Shown here: positions 43,619 through 53,838 of the stretch, one piece after another
Layout: each line of letters starts with the position of its first letter
Numbering within the stretch: position 1 is the stretch's first letter
The notes under the pieces: generated by a model
What the model was told of the DNA's origin: nothing
Databases searched by the model: none
Seen by the model: the letters and a program-made list of their open reading frames with translations, nothing else
Source of the DNA: Takakia lepidozioides
Taxonomy: Eukaryota; Streptophyta; Takakiopsida; Takakiales; Takakiaceae
DNA: 64,000 nt
Assembly: GCA_030704615.1 (NCBI GenBank)
Contig: CM060734.1
Span: 14,508,001-14,572,000 of the forward strand
Reading direction: 5' to 3'
Position numbers and translations under genes: made by a program

Positions 43619-45036
43619 GACATGAGCTTGGAGGATGACACGGATATGCCGACGACGAACATGGCCGAATCGGTGCACTCTTCCTGGCGTGCTTCCTCTG
43701 CGGCACATCTCGTTGATATGTTGACAGCAACAACAGAAGATATTGTGAGGGCCATCATGCAACAATCTCGTTACTACCAGTTTCTGGGAGGAAAGCAATG
43801 GGGTATCGGACCAGACAGGCAGGAGATGCTGATGAGGGCGGCGCATCGTTCGACCGATCCCAAAAAATGGACTGCTGCATTGCGGGAAACAATAAGGTCA
43901 ACACCGTTACACAGTCGGGGGAACTGGCTGGAGGGCGATGTCCGCAGCCGGCCAGTGAAGAGAAGAATTGAGGACATGCCCGGAGGCGATGGGGATTCAT
44001 GGAGATCAGATATGAACATCCGCACTCAACCTCGGGGCGCAATGATGTTGCGTCCCACGCCTCCTCCCAACAGGACTCGTACCCCCTCTCCTGCAGCATC
44101 CATGGAATCGCTGCCAGACTCGGGATACCATGCCGAGGATGAGCATCTTGCTCCTATTTTCGTTACCCAATATAGCAGTCCAATCGTGGAGCGAGATGTG
44201 TCGGCCTCGCAGTGGAGAATTGCATGGACCCGTCCGACATTTCGTGGCAAATGTTGTGCTGTTCGTGTCGACACCAACCAGAGATGCAATGAGATGATTC
44301 GGAGGAGCCCGCAGGGCGGTGTGCCTGCCCCTTGCTTCACAGGGAGATTTGTGTGCGCAAAGTTTGTGGAGGCCACACTGAAGGAGTTTTGGTTCTGCAG
44401 GCACGACATCATGTCGTGTGTGTTCGGCAAGCCCAAGTATGGTGTACAAGGCATGCCTGAACCACCGGCAGTCTGGCCTGTGGCAACTGGTACAGATCTT
44501 ACCCTGGAGGAGGCAGATGCTCTAGGAAGTGCAGGGTTTCGACTGGTGGAGAGGACAGACGTTCAATTCCCAGTCGTCATCCTCCTCCCACGAGAAGCTC
44601 TTCACCCCGCATACCGGTGGGTGACCCCGCAGCTTGGCCCACCCATCGGTGGGGGAAACTAAAAAGACGGTGGCCACCAACAAAGGTGAACGACACCAGG
44701 ATGGCCAACGCTCTTGCCTTGCCCTACATAGTGCAAGGTTGCAGGGATGTTCCTCACCCCGGGATGGGGCGCATATTTCAATTGTCGACAGCCGGGTCTG
44801 CTGCGCGTAGTGTCGTGTATGCAGTCACGGTTTCTCAGTACCCAGCTTGCAACTGTGAGGACTTCCTTGTTATGGAATCGAAGAATGCAGCATACGTCCC
44901 CTTCAAACACCTTTATTACATTTTTCTGAAGCGCATGAGTTGCATATCCACAGTGGACGTCTTCATCCATGCTCCAACACTGAGTTCCAACGAGCTGCAC
45001 AAGGCCCTACGACAGGATACAGATCGGACTGCTTGA
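43619..45036 (+). pseudogene. Transposase exon 2 copy with damaged SWIM motif
   Basis: Homology to the intact gene begins at its first exon 2 codon (GAC ATG here, GAA ATG there) and runs to the stop at 45036. Blocks: DTDMPTTNMAESVHSSWRAS, GPDRQEMLMRAA, GKCCAVRVDTNQRCNEMIRR, FWFCRHDIMSCVFGKPKYG. A frameshift lies near 44600. The SWIM motif reads CNCEDF then VPFKHLYYI: the third zinc ligand (Cys) is Phe. Exon 1 is absent; Gypsy G5 gag sequence stands in its place. The copy cannot be active. Confidence 0.88.
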
Positions 45037-45815
45037 CATTCCACATTCGGGAAGGAGAAAGTGGCAATTATATTACATTCATCTTCTTGCACCCTATTTT
45101 TTTGTGAGGAATTATACACTTGGTGGTGCCGCACCGCCATGGCTCCAGGTGCATTTTGGTGCCGCAATACATGAGAATGTGGTTTTTGGCGTGAATGGCA
45201 TGCGCATGCTTTTTTTTATTTTGGTTGTCTATAAATGGATCCGAGTAAAGCATACATTGTGTGGAGATACACGGGCATTGAGGCCTATTTCAGCGCCGTT
45301 ATTGGTCTGTATACTGCATAGTGCTTCCTTGTTACTACTCTTCATTCAATTTGTGGTGATTTCGCAGCCCATCTTGGCGTTTTCGTCCACCTTTATGAGA
45401 AGACTCCAATTTGCTACCAATACATTGTCAGTGTTCTGCAAATGTGATGCCTTTACAAGATTGCTAGTTCTGTGTCCCAGTGGGAAGGGTCCTACTGCAC
45501 ATTCCAGCATTTGCATACTGCACCTTATACAAACAGCAATCCATACGACAAAGGACACGTCCCAGCATACTGGCAGTGAATTGCAAAAAACCTTAACAGA
45601 AGATTATCCAAGCATGTATATTCCCCATATGGCACAGGGAAGCTACTTGATTTCTGAATCAAAATGTATGTGCCATGAGTGTCGGCAAGTCGAAACATGT
45701 CTACTCTAGCATGCAAGACCTATGGTCCCCTCGCCCAAGAAGAAGGAACTCAAACTGGCCTCTCAAGGACCTCCTGAGTGACCGGGTGCCGATATATGAA
45801 CAAAATGTCAGCGGT
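45037..45815. other. 3' region of the transposon copy, no gene seen
   Basis: Contains scattered degenerate repeats (TTTCAGCGCCGTTATTGG near 45288 is an isolated copy of the motif amplified at 46490-46920). ORFs up to 200 codons show no domain. Confidence 0.4.
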
Positions 45816-46271
45816 TTATGTCGCCCGGTTGAAACTAACGAGGATGTTGTGTTTATCGATAGCGCCCCCTTGGTAGAAGGACATTTTCACAGTGGGCCCT
45901 GTGTTCCCCTCCTCCTCATCCTCATAACTGAAGAGAATGTCCCCACTTTCCGAGCCAGTCCGTCCACGCGTGAAGTTTTCACCTATGCACTCATCATACG
46001 TCCACTCGCAACAATTCCAGCGATACAGCAACGCTGTGCGTGATCTGTTCGGCTCCCACTCAAGCGGAAAGTCCAGGTCCATGATACGTAGGAACCACCT
46101 GCTCCCCAGCCGGGGTCCAGGAGAATCGTGCAATCCTGGAAGAAACTCCATTGCTCTCAGCTGGACAAGACGAGGATCGTCCATGTAAACATCTAGGAAG
46201 ACAATGATGTCGTTTGCTTTCGGGACAATGACTCCCGTCTGGCGTCGATAGATGTGATCTGGGCACGACAT
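45816..46271 (-). CDS. Unidentified 151-residue ORF inside a transposon copy
   Basis: From ATG at 46271 (MSCPDHIYRRQTGVIVPKAN) to a stop at 45816. It has a balanced composition, several Trp residues (GSRWFLRIMDLDFPLEWEP, NCCEWTYDECIGENF) and an acidic segment (SYEDEEEG). It lies between transposase exon 2 and the transposon right end, on the opposite strand, so it may be cargo or the end of a captured gene. No family recognised. Confidence 0.4.
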   Translation of the reverse strand: MSCPDHIYRRQTGVIVPKANDIIVFLDVYMDDPRLVQLRAMEFLPGLHDSPGPRLGSRWFLRIMDLDFPLEWEPNRSRTALLYRWNCCEWTYDECIGENFTRGRTGSESGDILFSYEDEEEGNTGPTVKMSFYQGGAIDKHNILVSFNRAT

Positions 46272-46489
46272 GGCCTCACGACACAGCAAGAACTCAGAGC
46301 AGGGAGGAGATGGGCACAACAGAGAAGAGTGAATAGCAAAATGAGAGCGAGGTCGGCGGAAGAAGGATATATCATTGCTGCACTGCCAATGTCGTATGCG
46401 GCAGAACTTCTATTTCCTCCGACATGTGTGCTTTTATTAGACAAATCCACACCAGTTTCAGGAGAGTTTGCAAAACTCCCTCACCGTAA

Positions 46490-46920
46490 GGCGGGTATTT
46501 GCTCTTCGGAGCCCAATTTTGGCGCCGTTATTGGTTGCACTGCCTAGCCTTCAGTCGGGTATTTGGTTTCCGGACCCCTATTTCGGCACCGTTATCGGCT
46601 GCACTCCGGTGGCTTCAGCCGAGTATTTGGTTTCCGGGGCCGATTTTGGCGCCGTTATTGGCTACACTCCGGAGGCTTCAGCCGGGTATTTGGTCGGCGG
46701 AGCCCAATTTCGGCACCGTTATTGGCTTCACTCCCGAGCCTTCAGCCGGCTATTTCTTTTCCTGTGCCCAATTACGGCGCCGTTATACCCAACCTTCCTG
46801 CACTTCTGCAACTGTACTATCCACGATTATAGGTCGCCATTGCGTTTTCGGAGTCTGCAAACCCGGATCCTAATTCCGCTTGCGTCTCTGCCTCTGGGAT
46901 AATTTCGGTGCCGTTATTGC
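46490..46920. repeat. Five 62-65-bp tandem units with GGCGCCGTTATTGG
   Basis: Unit: GGAGCCCAATTTTGGCGCCG, TTATTGGTTGCACTCCGG, AGCCTTCAGCCGGGTATTTG. Cores lie near 46521, 46587, 46650, 46713 and 46778, and a lone core near 46905. Alternate copies read GGCACC for GGCGCC. Confidence 0.85.
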
Positions 46921-46959
46921 CCATAATTCAGTTTTTCTATGACTTGGCCTGGCAGTTCA

Positions 46960-47176
46960 TGAGCCTAGGCTCCAAGTCATGAGCGGACACTGGTACTTAT
47001 GAGCGGAGTGCTTCCAGCATGAGCGCGGAAATCTTCGAAAACCTTCTCTTCTTATACTACTTTCGATTATTTTATAGTTTTGGGCCCGAAAAAAATCTGC
47101 CGAAATTCGAAGTGTGTTACTTTGCGGCTCATGGGTGAGCCATGCCCGCTCATGAGCTCATGGAATAGCAACCCCC
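46960..47176. repeat. Right end of a related transposon (terminal inverted repeat)
   Basis: ATGAGC motifs near 46960, 46980, 47000, 47022 and 47150 lead to CTCATGGAATAGCAACCCCC at 47157-47176. The reverse complement GGGGGTTGCTATTCCATGAG matches the left end of the large transposon (GGGGGCTGCTATTTCATGAG) in 18 of 20 bases. The partner left end is missing from this window. Confidence 0.78.
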
Positions 47177-47188
47177 ATAGGTGGCCGG

Positions 47189-48070
47189 TGATAACGACTA
47201 AGTATGACACAGCTACGAGGGCCAGACAGCGAGAGTCACGATGGGACATACCGGGTAGTGATTGGTTTACACTACCTGGTCACGGGCAGAAAAGGCTAAG
47301 TGCACGGCACTTAGCAAACGACAGAACAAGGGTACACTACCACGGGAGCAGTAGTGGGTAGTGTAGCAGCAGTGGGCCGTGAACCACGATAGCATAGGCT
47401 TTACTAATAGAGGAAGTAGTGAAGGACCGTGGACCGTTTACCACTATGGCACACGACCAAAAGTCACGACCACTACCACGAGCCACTTTTTTGCAAACCC
47501 TTTAGGTTGCGTAGGCAGTTAGGCAACGGTCATTAACGACTGCAGGCTGTAACGGCTCTTTTGAGCATAGTATAAAAGGACTGCACACAACTTAGAAGGT
47601 ATCAGTGATCAGTGTGTATCCAGTGGACTCAGAGTAATTCGATGTGTACTTATGCTATGATGTGATGAACTCTGAAGTAAAGCCATGCTATTCCATGTAT
47701 CTCTGTGTAGAGTGAACGTGAGATGGAGAGAATGTGCATTTTGAGAGAACGTGAGATGGTGAGAATGTGTATCATCTCAAAATAGATCTTGTTGCCTTGA
47801 ATATTGTAGGATTGTATGAACAAAGAGGCTCCAGCCTTTCCAACTAAGACCTTTTAGCTGATGAGATTGTGGGTTGAACTTAATTAATAGGATTAAGCAA
47901 CCTACCGAGATGTTGATTCATACGACTACCAGGGGTTAGCTATCTTTCAAACGATTACTCTGTAATTGTTTCAGAAGGCATACCGTCGGACAACCTCTGT
48001 TGCATGTCTTGGGAAATGGGCGGTAGAGTTGAGAGCCTATTTTGTCTAAGTCATAAACCAGCGGTTAACA
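47189..48070 (+). repeat. 5' LTR of Gypsy element G1
   Basis: 882 bases, TGATAACG to GGTTAACA. A TATA box (TATAAAAGG) lies at 47571. It is preceded by GCCGG (47184-47188) and followed by TT and a primer site. Its partner is inverted at 53027-53818 and 90 bases shorter. Confidence 0.92.
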
Positions 48071-48072
48071 TT

Positions 48073-48090
48073 TGGCGACCATACTGGGGA
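48073..48090 (+). other. Primer-binding site of G1
   Basis: TGGCGACCATACTGGGGA, two bases after the LTR. It starts with TGG, as needed to pair with the CCA end of a tRNA. The same site, with two changes, follows the G5 LTR. The tRNA was not identified. Confidence 0.75.
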
Positions 48091-48098
48091 CTAACGGT

Positions 48099-48804
48099 AT
48101 GTTGAGTTCAAGTGAACTCAAGGAAGGATGGCTACTCAGTGATTTCTTGAAATCACAAAAGAACGAGTCAAAGGAAGCAGAGGAATGGAAAGCATTCCTG
48201 GAAAAATTTCATGGCTTACTTGTAGCAATACAACATAAGATCTTTTTTCAATTGCGAAAGAAGATGACAAATGGGGATTAAAGGGAGGAGTGATCAATAT
48301 TACACGAGCACCTTGGGAATGTAGAATCAGAAGTGAAGAATGGTTGTCTCGTCTAGCTTTATTGATTACTCTAATCCCAATCAGAAAAGTTTGCTACACT
48401 AGTTATATTTTCAGGGAAGGATGTTCAAATTATGAATATTGTCATATGATCATAGAAGCAGTAGAGTACTGGATACCCAAAGACTTGTTACAAGTCAGAT
48501 ACACTGAGAAAGACAAATGGTATTATTGTGCCCATTAAAAGATTGGTGATCAATCAGTAAAGGATAATTAAGTCGTGATACGGATTCTGGCAAATAGTGT
48601 AAATCTTGGAGAAAGGGTAGAGACCACTATAATTTTCTTTACTGACATACCAAGGCTTATTAAAGGGTGCTGAAAATGAATTATGTATATGATGTGGGAA
48701 TGAATGAGGAAATTAAGGAAAAAGCTAAGCAAGACAGAGCTGAAAGAATAGAGAAATATGTTGCAGAAAGGGAAGCTCGGTTGAGAAAAGAGTTCCCGGA
48801 ATTA
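48099..48804 (+). pseudogene. Leader ORFs of G1 upstream of gag
   Basis: Three short ORFs (48099-48281, 48290-48538, 48676-48804) correspond to the longer ORFs of G5 (42494-43105 and 43126 onward). Frame breaks separate them here. No known domain. Confidence 0.5.
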
Positions 48805-48810
48805 TAAAAT

Positions 48811-50340
48811 TTGAATATTATTCAAGGTGAGGCATCAAGACAAATTGACAGTGATAAACCAGAAGATCAGGAAATCGGATCTTTGGAAAGTGAGAACACT
48901 ACACCAGAAGGAGTTGCAAGTAATGCACTTGGCGAATGGTTACCACAAGAAAGATCTGAAGGACCTTCTACAGTAACAAGTCCAAATCGAGGTTTTGCTG
49001 AAATATTGGAAGAAAAATTTGAGAATATTCTGAGTGAAGAAGGTGAAAGAAGTGAATTTACTTCTCCAGAAAGGATAACCATGACTGCACTCAAAGCTTT
49101 TAAAGATTCATTAAGCTTAGTAGGGACAGCAGCTGGAAGACGGTTATTCTTGGGACAAGGACCTCCTAGTTTTGAATCATTGTTTGGAAGACAAACACCA
49201 ACAACACCACTAGCCTTGACAATCCCAACACCAACACAGCCAGCAACAACGGGACCATTCCAGTTTGGATAGCCGGTTGCACCAGCAGCACCAATGGCTT
49301 TAGCAGCAAGCAAAACCAGACCGCCGTTTCCTTTATATGATGGGAAATTTGACCCGTATATCCATCTTAATCAATTTGAGAACATGTGCACCATTTACAA
49401 TGAAGCAACAGACCAGGAAAAGATCCAATTATTTCCTTGTTCAATGGCCAGAAAAGGCATTGAATGGTTGGCAACATTTTCAGCCAACCACTTTGCAAAT
49501 TGGGCAGATATGATAGCCGCATTCCAAGAACGATATAGATCCAACAAATCCACATCTGAAATCTTCACGGGATTACAGAACTTGAGACAGTAAAAGAAAG
49601 AATTGGTAGTTGACTACCTGGAGAGAGTGAAGACTCTGATCAGGAAGCTACCTCAAGCACCAGGTGACGACTTGCAGAAATCATGGTTCATCAACGGACT
49701 TCGTCCTGAATATGTAACCATGGTTACAGTCATGTCTAACAACACTTTGGCTGAAGCAGTAGGAACTGCAAAGAAATTGGAATTGGGATTTCATCAAAGC
49801 AGAAGTAAAGATTCCAAGGATCCCTTAGAAGAAGAAGACTCTGATGATGAAGAAAAACCCAAGCAAAAGAAGAAAGAAGTGATTGACAAAACCACTTTGG
49901 ATCAGAAGATAGCAGAGGCTATCAAGAATTTTAAAGATGAAGGGCCACGAAATGCAACATGGTGTCACAAATGTGGGACTGCAGGACACTTGGCAACAGG
50001 ATGCCACATGAAAGACAAATACTGTGATATTTGTCATATGAACAATCATAATACCAGCCATTGTATTTACAATCAACGGGCCAAGAAGAGTGGGTACACA
50101 CGAGAGGTGGGGGTACACCAAGTCCAAGTCCGACGGGGAGGTTCGGATGGACCAAGACGATACAATATGGGTAATCGTTATCAGAGGCCACGAGATGACT
50201 ATCCACCACGGGATAGAGAACATCAACCCAGAAACAAGGAAATCGCGAGATGTCACTATTGCAAGAAAGAGGGACACTAGAAACACGAATGCCAGTTGCG
50301 AATCAAGCATGAGGCAGAATTGGGAAATATGAAAGCCGGA
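48811..50340 (+). pseudogene. G1 gag with three zinc knuckles
   Basis: An acidic N-terminal ORF (48811-49272) ends in a TAG; the gag domain follows (PLYDGKFDPYIHLNQFENMC, GIEWLATFSANHFANWADM). A TAA interrupts it at 49591-49593 after NLRQ, and 49603-50280 continues it (DYLERVKTLIRKLPQ, SWFINGLRPEYV). Zinc knuckles: CHKCGTAGHLATGC, CDICHMNNHNTSHC and CHYCKKEGH, the third broken by TAG at the next codon. Gag would form the particle and bind RNA. Stops look like single substitutions. Confidence 0.85.
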
Positions 50341-50386
50341 CCAAGTGTAGCCGTGAGTGTGGTAACTCCTGTAGTGAATACCCCTT

Positions 50387-51370
50387 GTGGTAACCCGAAC
50401 TCAGGCTAAGAAACAGAAACCTCCAGATAAGGAGATTGAAGAAGAACGAAAACAATATCTAGAAAGTGCAGCATGGCAGGAAGAAAAGAGCTTACACCAG
50501 GAGGTAAGCAAAGCCATAGCTCAAATGCAAGAAGGAACCCATATACCTTCTGGAGAGCCAACTCCAGATAATCAAATCAGACCAACAACGAAGACCACGA
50601 ACGCAACCACGGAAACAGAATTGGCTGAAGTAATCTGCCACACCAAGACCCAAATTACCATTGGACAAATTTTAAAAATTGCTCCACACTGCAAGAAAAC
50701 TTTATTTCGGGCAATTGAGGCATTGACCCCCACACCAAAACAAAAACCAACACCAGAAGTTTACACGATTAAACCCACAACTATACAATAAACTCCACGC
50801 TACGACAAAGCAATACCAGTAATACAAGTACGTATTGGACGAAAGATGGTAACGGATGTACTCATCGATGGAGGATCCGGAGTGAATATCATGACAGAGA
50901 GGATGAAGAAGTCACTAGGATTGGGGCACATGGAACCTGCTCCATTCACGGTACAAATGGCCGATCAACAAAAAGTGCAGCCGTTGGGTATCATCAGACA
51001 ACTTGCAATGGAAGTAGCAGGACTGGTATACGAAGTATCAGTAACCATTCTCAGAATGGAGGATGTGGCAGAAGGATATTTGCTACTACTTGGCCGACCA
51101 TGGTTAACACAAGCCCAATCACACCACGATTGGGGAAGTCACACTCTCGCAATCAAAAATGGAACAAAACAAGTCACTATCACTACGAAGCAACGAGGTA
51201 CCATTCCACGAGAAAAACGACCTTGCATAGTGGAAGAGTATGACTGGTCCAGTGGACTATCGGATGAAGAAGAAGCCACGGTATATGCAGCACATCCACA
51301 GTTGGAACCTATTGGTCAATTAGTGGTCAAACATACCACAACAGTAGGATGTCACATGGTGAACACCTAA
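50387..51370 (+). pseudogene. G1 aspartic protease region
   Basis: After a Gln/Glu-rich linker (50387-50791, ending in a TAA) the protease reads VTDVLIDGGSGVNIMTERM, then QPLGIIRQLAMEV and LLLLGRPWL. The active-site DGG replaces the usual DTG or DSG, a form common in plant Gypsy families. ORF 50846-51370 ends shortly before the reverse transcriptase. Confidence 0.78.
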
Positions 51371-52980
51371 GGAGAACCAAATACTCCGAGAATGGAAGGA
51401 CACACCTCAACACCCTGCCCGTTTTTATCAAGAAAGAGAAGAGGACATTAAAATCAGTGAAGTACCTGCCACGATTGCAACCATCGGACAGGAGATTGCA
51501 GGATGGACAGTAACGGAAGAAACTCAATTGATTCAAGTGAATCTAGGAACAGTGGAAGAACCACAGATAATACGAGTAAGTGCAGGTCTTGAAGAATCAT
51601 TTCTACAAGAAGCCAGTACATTATTCACTGAATACAAGGATGTATTTGCCTGTCCAGAACTACAAAGATTTGAAGGGTATACCTTCCAACATCTGTCAGC
51701 ACTGAATTGAATTGGAAGTTGACACGAAACCAATTCGTCAGAACCGTTACAGAATAAACCCCGACTATGTAGCTAAAGTTTGGGAAGAAATCAAGAAATT
51801 ACTGGATGCATGATTCATATACCCAGTAGAGACACCACAATGGTTATCACCCATTGTGATAGTACCCAAGAATAATGGAAAATTACGAGTATGTGTGGAC
51901 TACCGCAAATTAAATGCATGAACCAAGAAAGACCCATTTCCACTACCTTTCACATAGATAGTGTTGGGCACAGTGGCAGGACATGAGATGTACTCATTCC
52001 TGGATGGGTTCAGTGGGTACAACCAGGTGCAGATGGCAGAAGAAGACCGAGAAAAGACCGCATTCATCACTGAATGGGGAGCCTATGCTTACAAAGTCAT
52101 GCCATTTGGACTTTGCAACGCACCAGCCACGTTTCAACGAGCAGTTTTTATGCATGTATTTTTGGATGATTTTAGTGTCTTCGGACAGAAATCCAAACAC
52201 TTGGCACAATTAAAACTTTGCCTACAAGCCTGCAGAAACAATGGAGTAAGTCTCAATTTGGAAAAATGTACATTTTGTGTGAATTCAGGATTACTGTTGG
52301 GACACATTGTGTGCCAACAGGGAATTCTGGTGGATCCAAAGAAAGTGGATGTTATCCAGAAAATACCACCACCAGAAAATCCCAAGAAACTCAAGAGATT
52401 TCTGGGACAGACAAGCTATTACAGAAGGTACATGGCCAAATATGCTCACAGAGCGGCACCAGTCTATAGACTGCTGAAGAAAGATGTCGAATACCGATGG
52501 TCTCTAGCTTGCCAGGAATGATTTGATTCACTAAAAAGGGCACTCACAGCAGCACCAATTCTAATAAATCCAAGTTGGGATCTACCATTTCATGTACACA
52601 GTGATGCATCAAGCATTGCTTTGGGGGCAGTTCTAGCCCAAAATGTGACAGGCACAATAGATTCACCAATCTATTATGCAAGCAGATTGCTGACAGCAGC
52701 TGAGAAGAACTATAGCACCACGGAAAGGGAAGCATTGGCAATGATTTATGTTGTTCAAAAGTTTTGGCATTAGTTACTTGGCAATCGCTTTAAGTTTATT
52801 GTTGATTATCAGGCTCTAGTTCATTTAGCAAATCGACCACTAGCTAGTGGCAGGGTTGCTCGATGGTTATTACTTCTTTATGAGTATGATTTTGAAGTTG
52901 TTCATAAACCAGGAAGATTACATGTTACAGCAGATCATCTGTCAAGAATTACTACAGAAGAAACCAGCCACAGGGCCCTA
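51371..52980 (+). pseudogene. G1 reverse transcriptase and RNase H
   Basis: Reverse transcriptase: PIRQNRYRINPDYVAKVWEE near 51735, [20 protein letters not shown] near 51850, MYSFLDGFSGYNQVQMAEED near 51990, VMPFGLCNAPATFQRAV near 52110 and FLDDFSVFG near 52160. About 12 residues before FLDD are missing. In-frame stops occur near 51811, 51919 and 51957 and after ACQE (52519). RNase H: FHVHSDASSIALGAVLAQ near 52600, TTEREALAMIYVVQKFWH near 52720 with a stop after it, ADHLSRI near 52935. G1 sequence ends near 52970, followed by about 55 bases of former right flank and the inverted LTR. Confidence 0.88.
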
Positions 52981-53026
52981 ATCACCTGCAAAAACCCTAG
53001 TGTTTATGATCAATGGTGCAACCGGC
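52972..53026 (-). other. Former right flank of G1, now inverted, with target duplication
   Basis: The last five bases next to the inverted LTR (53022-53026, minus strand GCCGG) equal the GCCGG directly before the 5' LTR (47184-47188). So this short block is the host DNA that once followed the 3' LTR, carried along by the rearrangement. Confidence 0.75.
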
Positions 53027-53818
53027 TGTTAACCACTGGTTTATGACTTAGACAAAATAGGCTCTCAACTCTACCGCCCATTTCCCAAGACATGCAACAG
53101 AGGTTGTCCGATGGTATGCCTTCTGAAATGATTACAGAGTAATCGTTTGAAAGATAGCTAACCCCTGGTAGTCGTATGAATCAACATCTTGGCAGGTTGC
53201 TTAATCCTATAAATTAAGTTCAAGCCACAATCTCATCAGCTAAAAGGTCTTAGTTGGAAAGGTTGGAACCTCTTTGTTCATACAATCCTACAGTATTCAA
53301 GACAACAAGATCTATTCTGAGATGATACACATTCTCACCATCTCATGTTCTCTCATAATGCACATTCTCTCCATCTCACGTTCACTCTATACAGAGATAC
53401 TTGGAATAGCATGGCTTTACTTCAGAGTTCATCACATCATAGCATAAGTACACATCGAATTACTCTGAGTCCAATGACCATTGCCTAACTGCCTACGCAA
53501 CCTAAAGGGTTTGCAAAAAAGTGGCTCGTGGTAGTGGTTGTGACTTTTGGTCATGTGCCACAATGGTACACGGTCCACGGTCCTTCACTACTTCCTCTAT
53601 TAGTAAAGCCTATGCTATCGTGGTTCACGACCCACTGCTGCTACACTACCCACTACTGCTCCCGTGGTAGTGTACCCTTGTTCCGCCGTTTGCTAAGTGC
53701 CGTGCACTTAGCCTTTTCTGCCCATGACCAGGTAGTGTAAACCAATCATTACCCGGTATGTCCCATCATGACTCTCGCTGTCTGCCCCTCGTAGCTGTGT
53801 CTTACTTAGCCGTTATCA
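53027..53818 (-). repeat. 3' LTR of G1, inverted and promoter-deleted
   Basis: 792 bases, reverse complement of 47189-48070 with scattered substitutions. A single block of 90 bases, matching 47535-47624 with the TATA box and likely transcription start, is missing. A polypurine tract adjoins the U3 end at 53819-53838. Confidence 0.92.
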
Positions 53819-53838
53819 TTTATTCCCTCCCCTCTTTT
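53819..53838 (-). other. Polypurine tract of G1
   Basis: On the minus strand AAAAGAGGGGAGGGAATAAA directly precedes the LTR start TGATAACG. It would prime plus-strand DNA synthesis. Its position proves that the inverted LTR is the 3' LTR of an element reading on the minus strand at this point. Confidence 0.85.
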
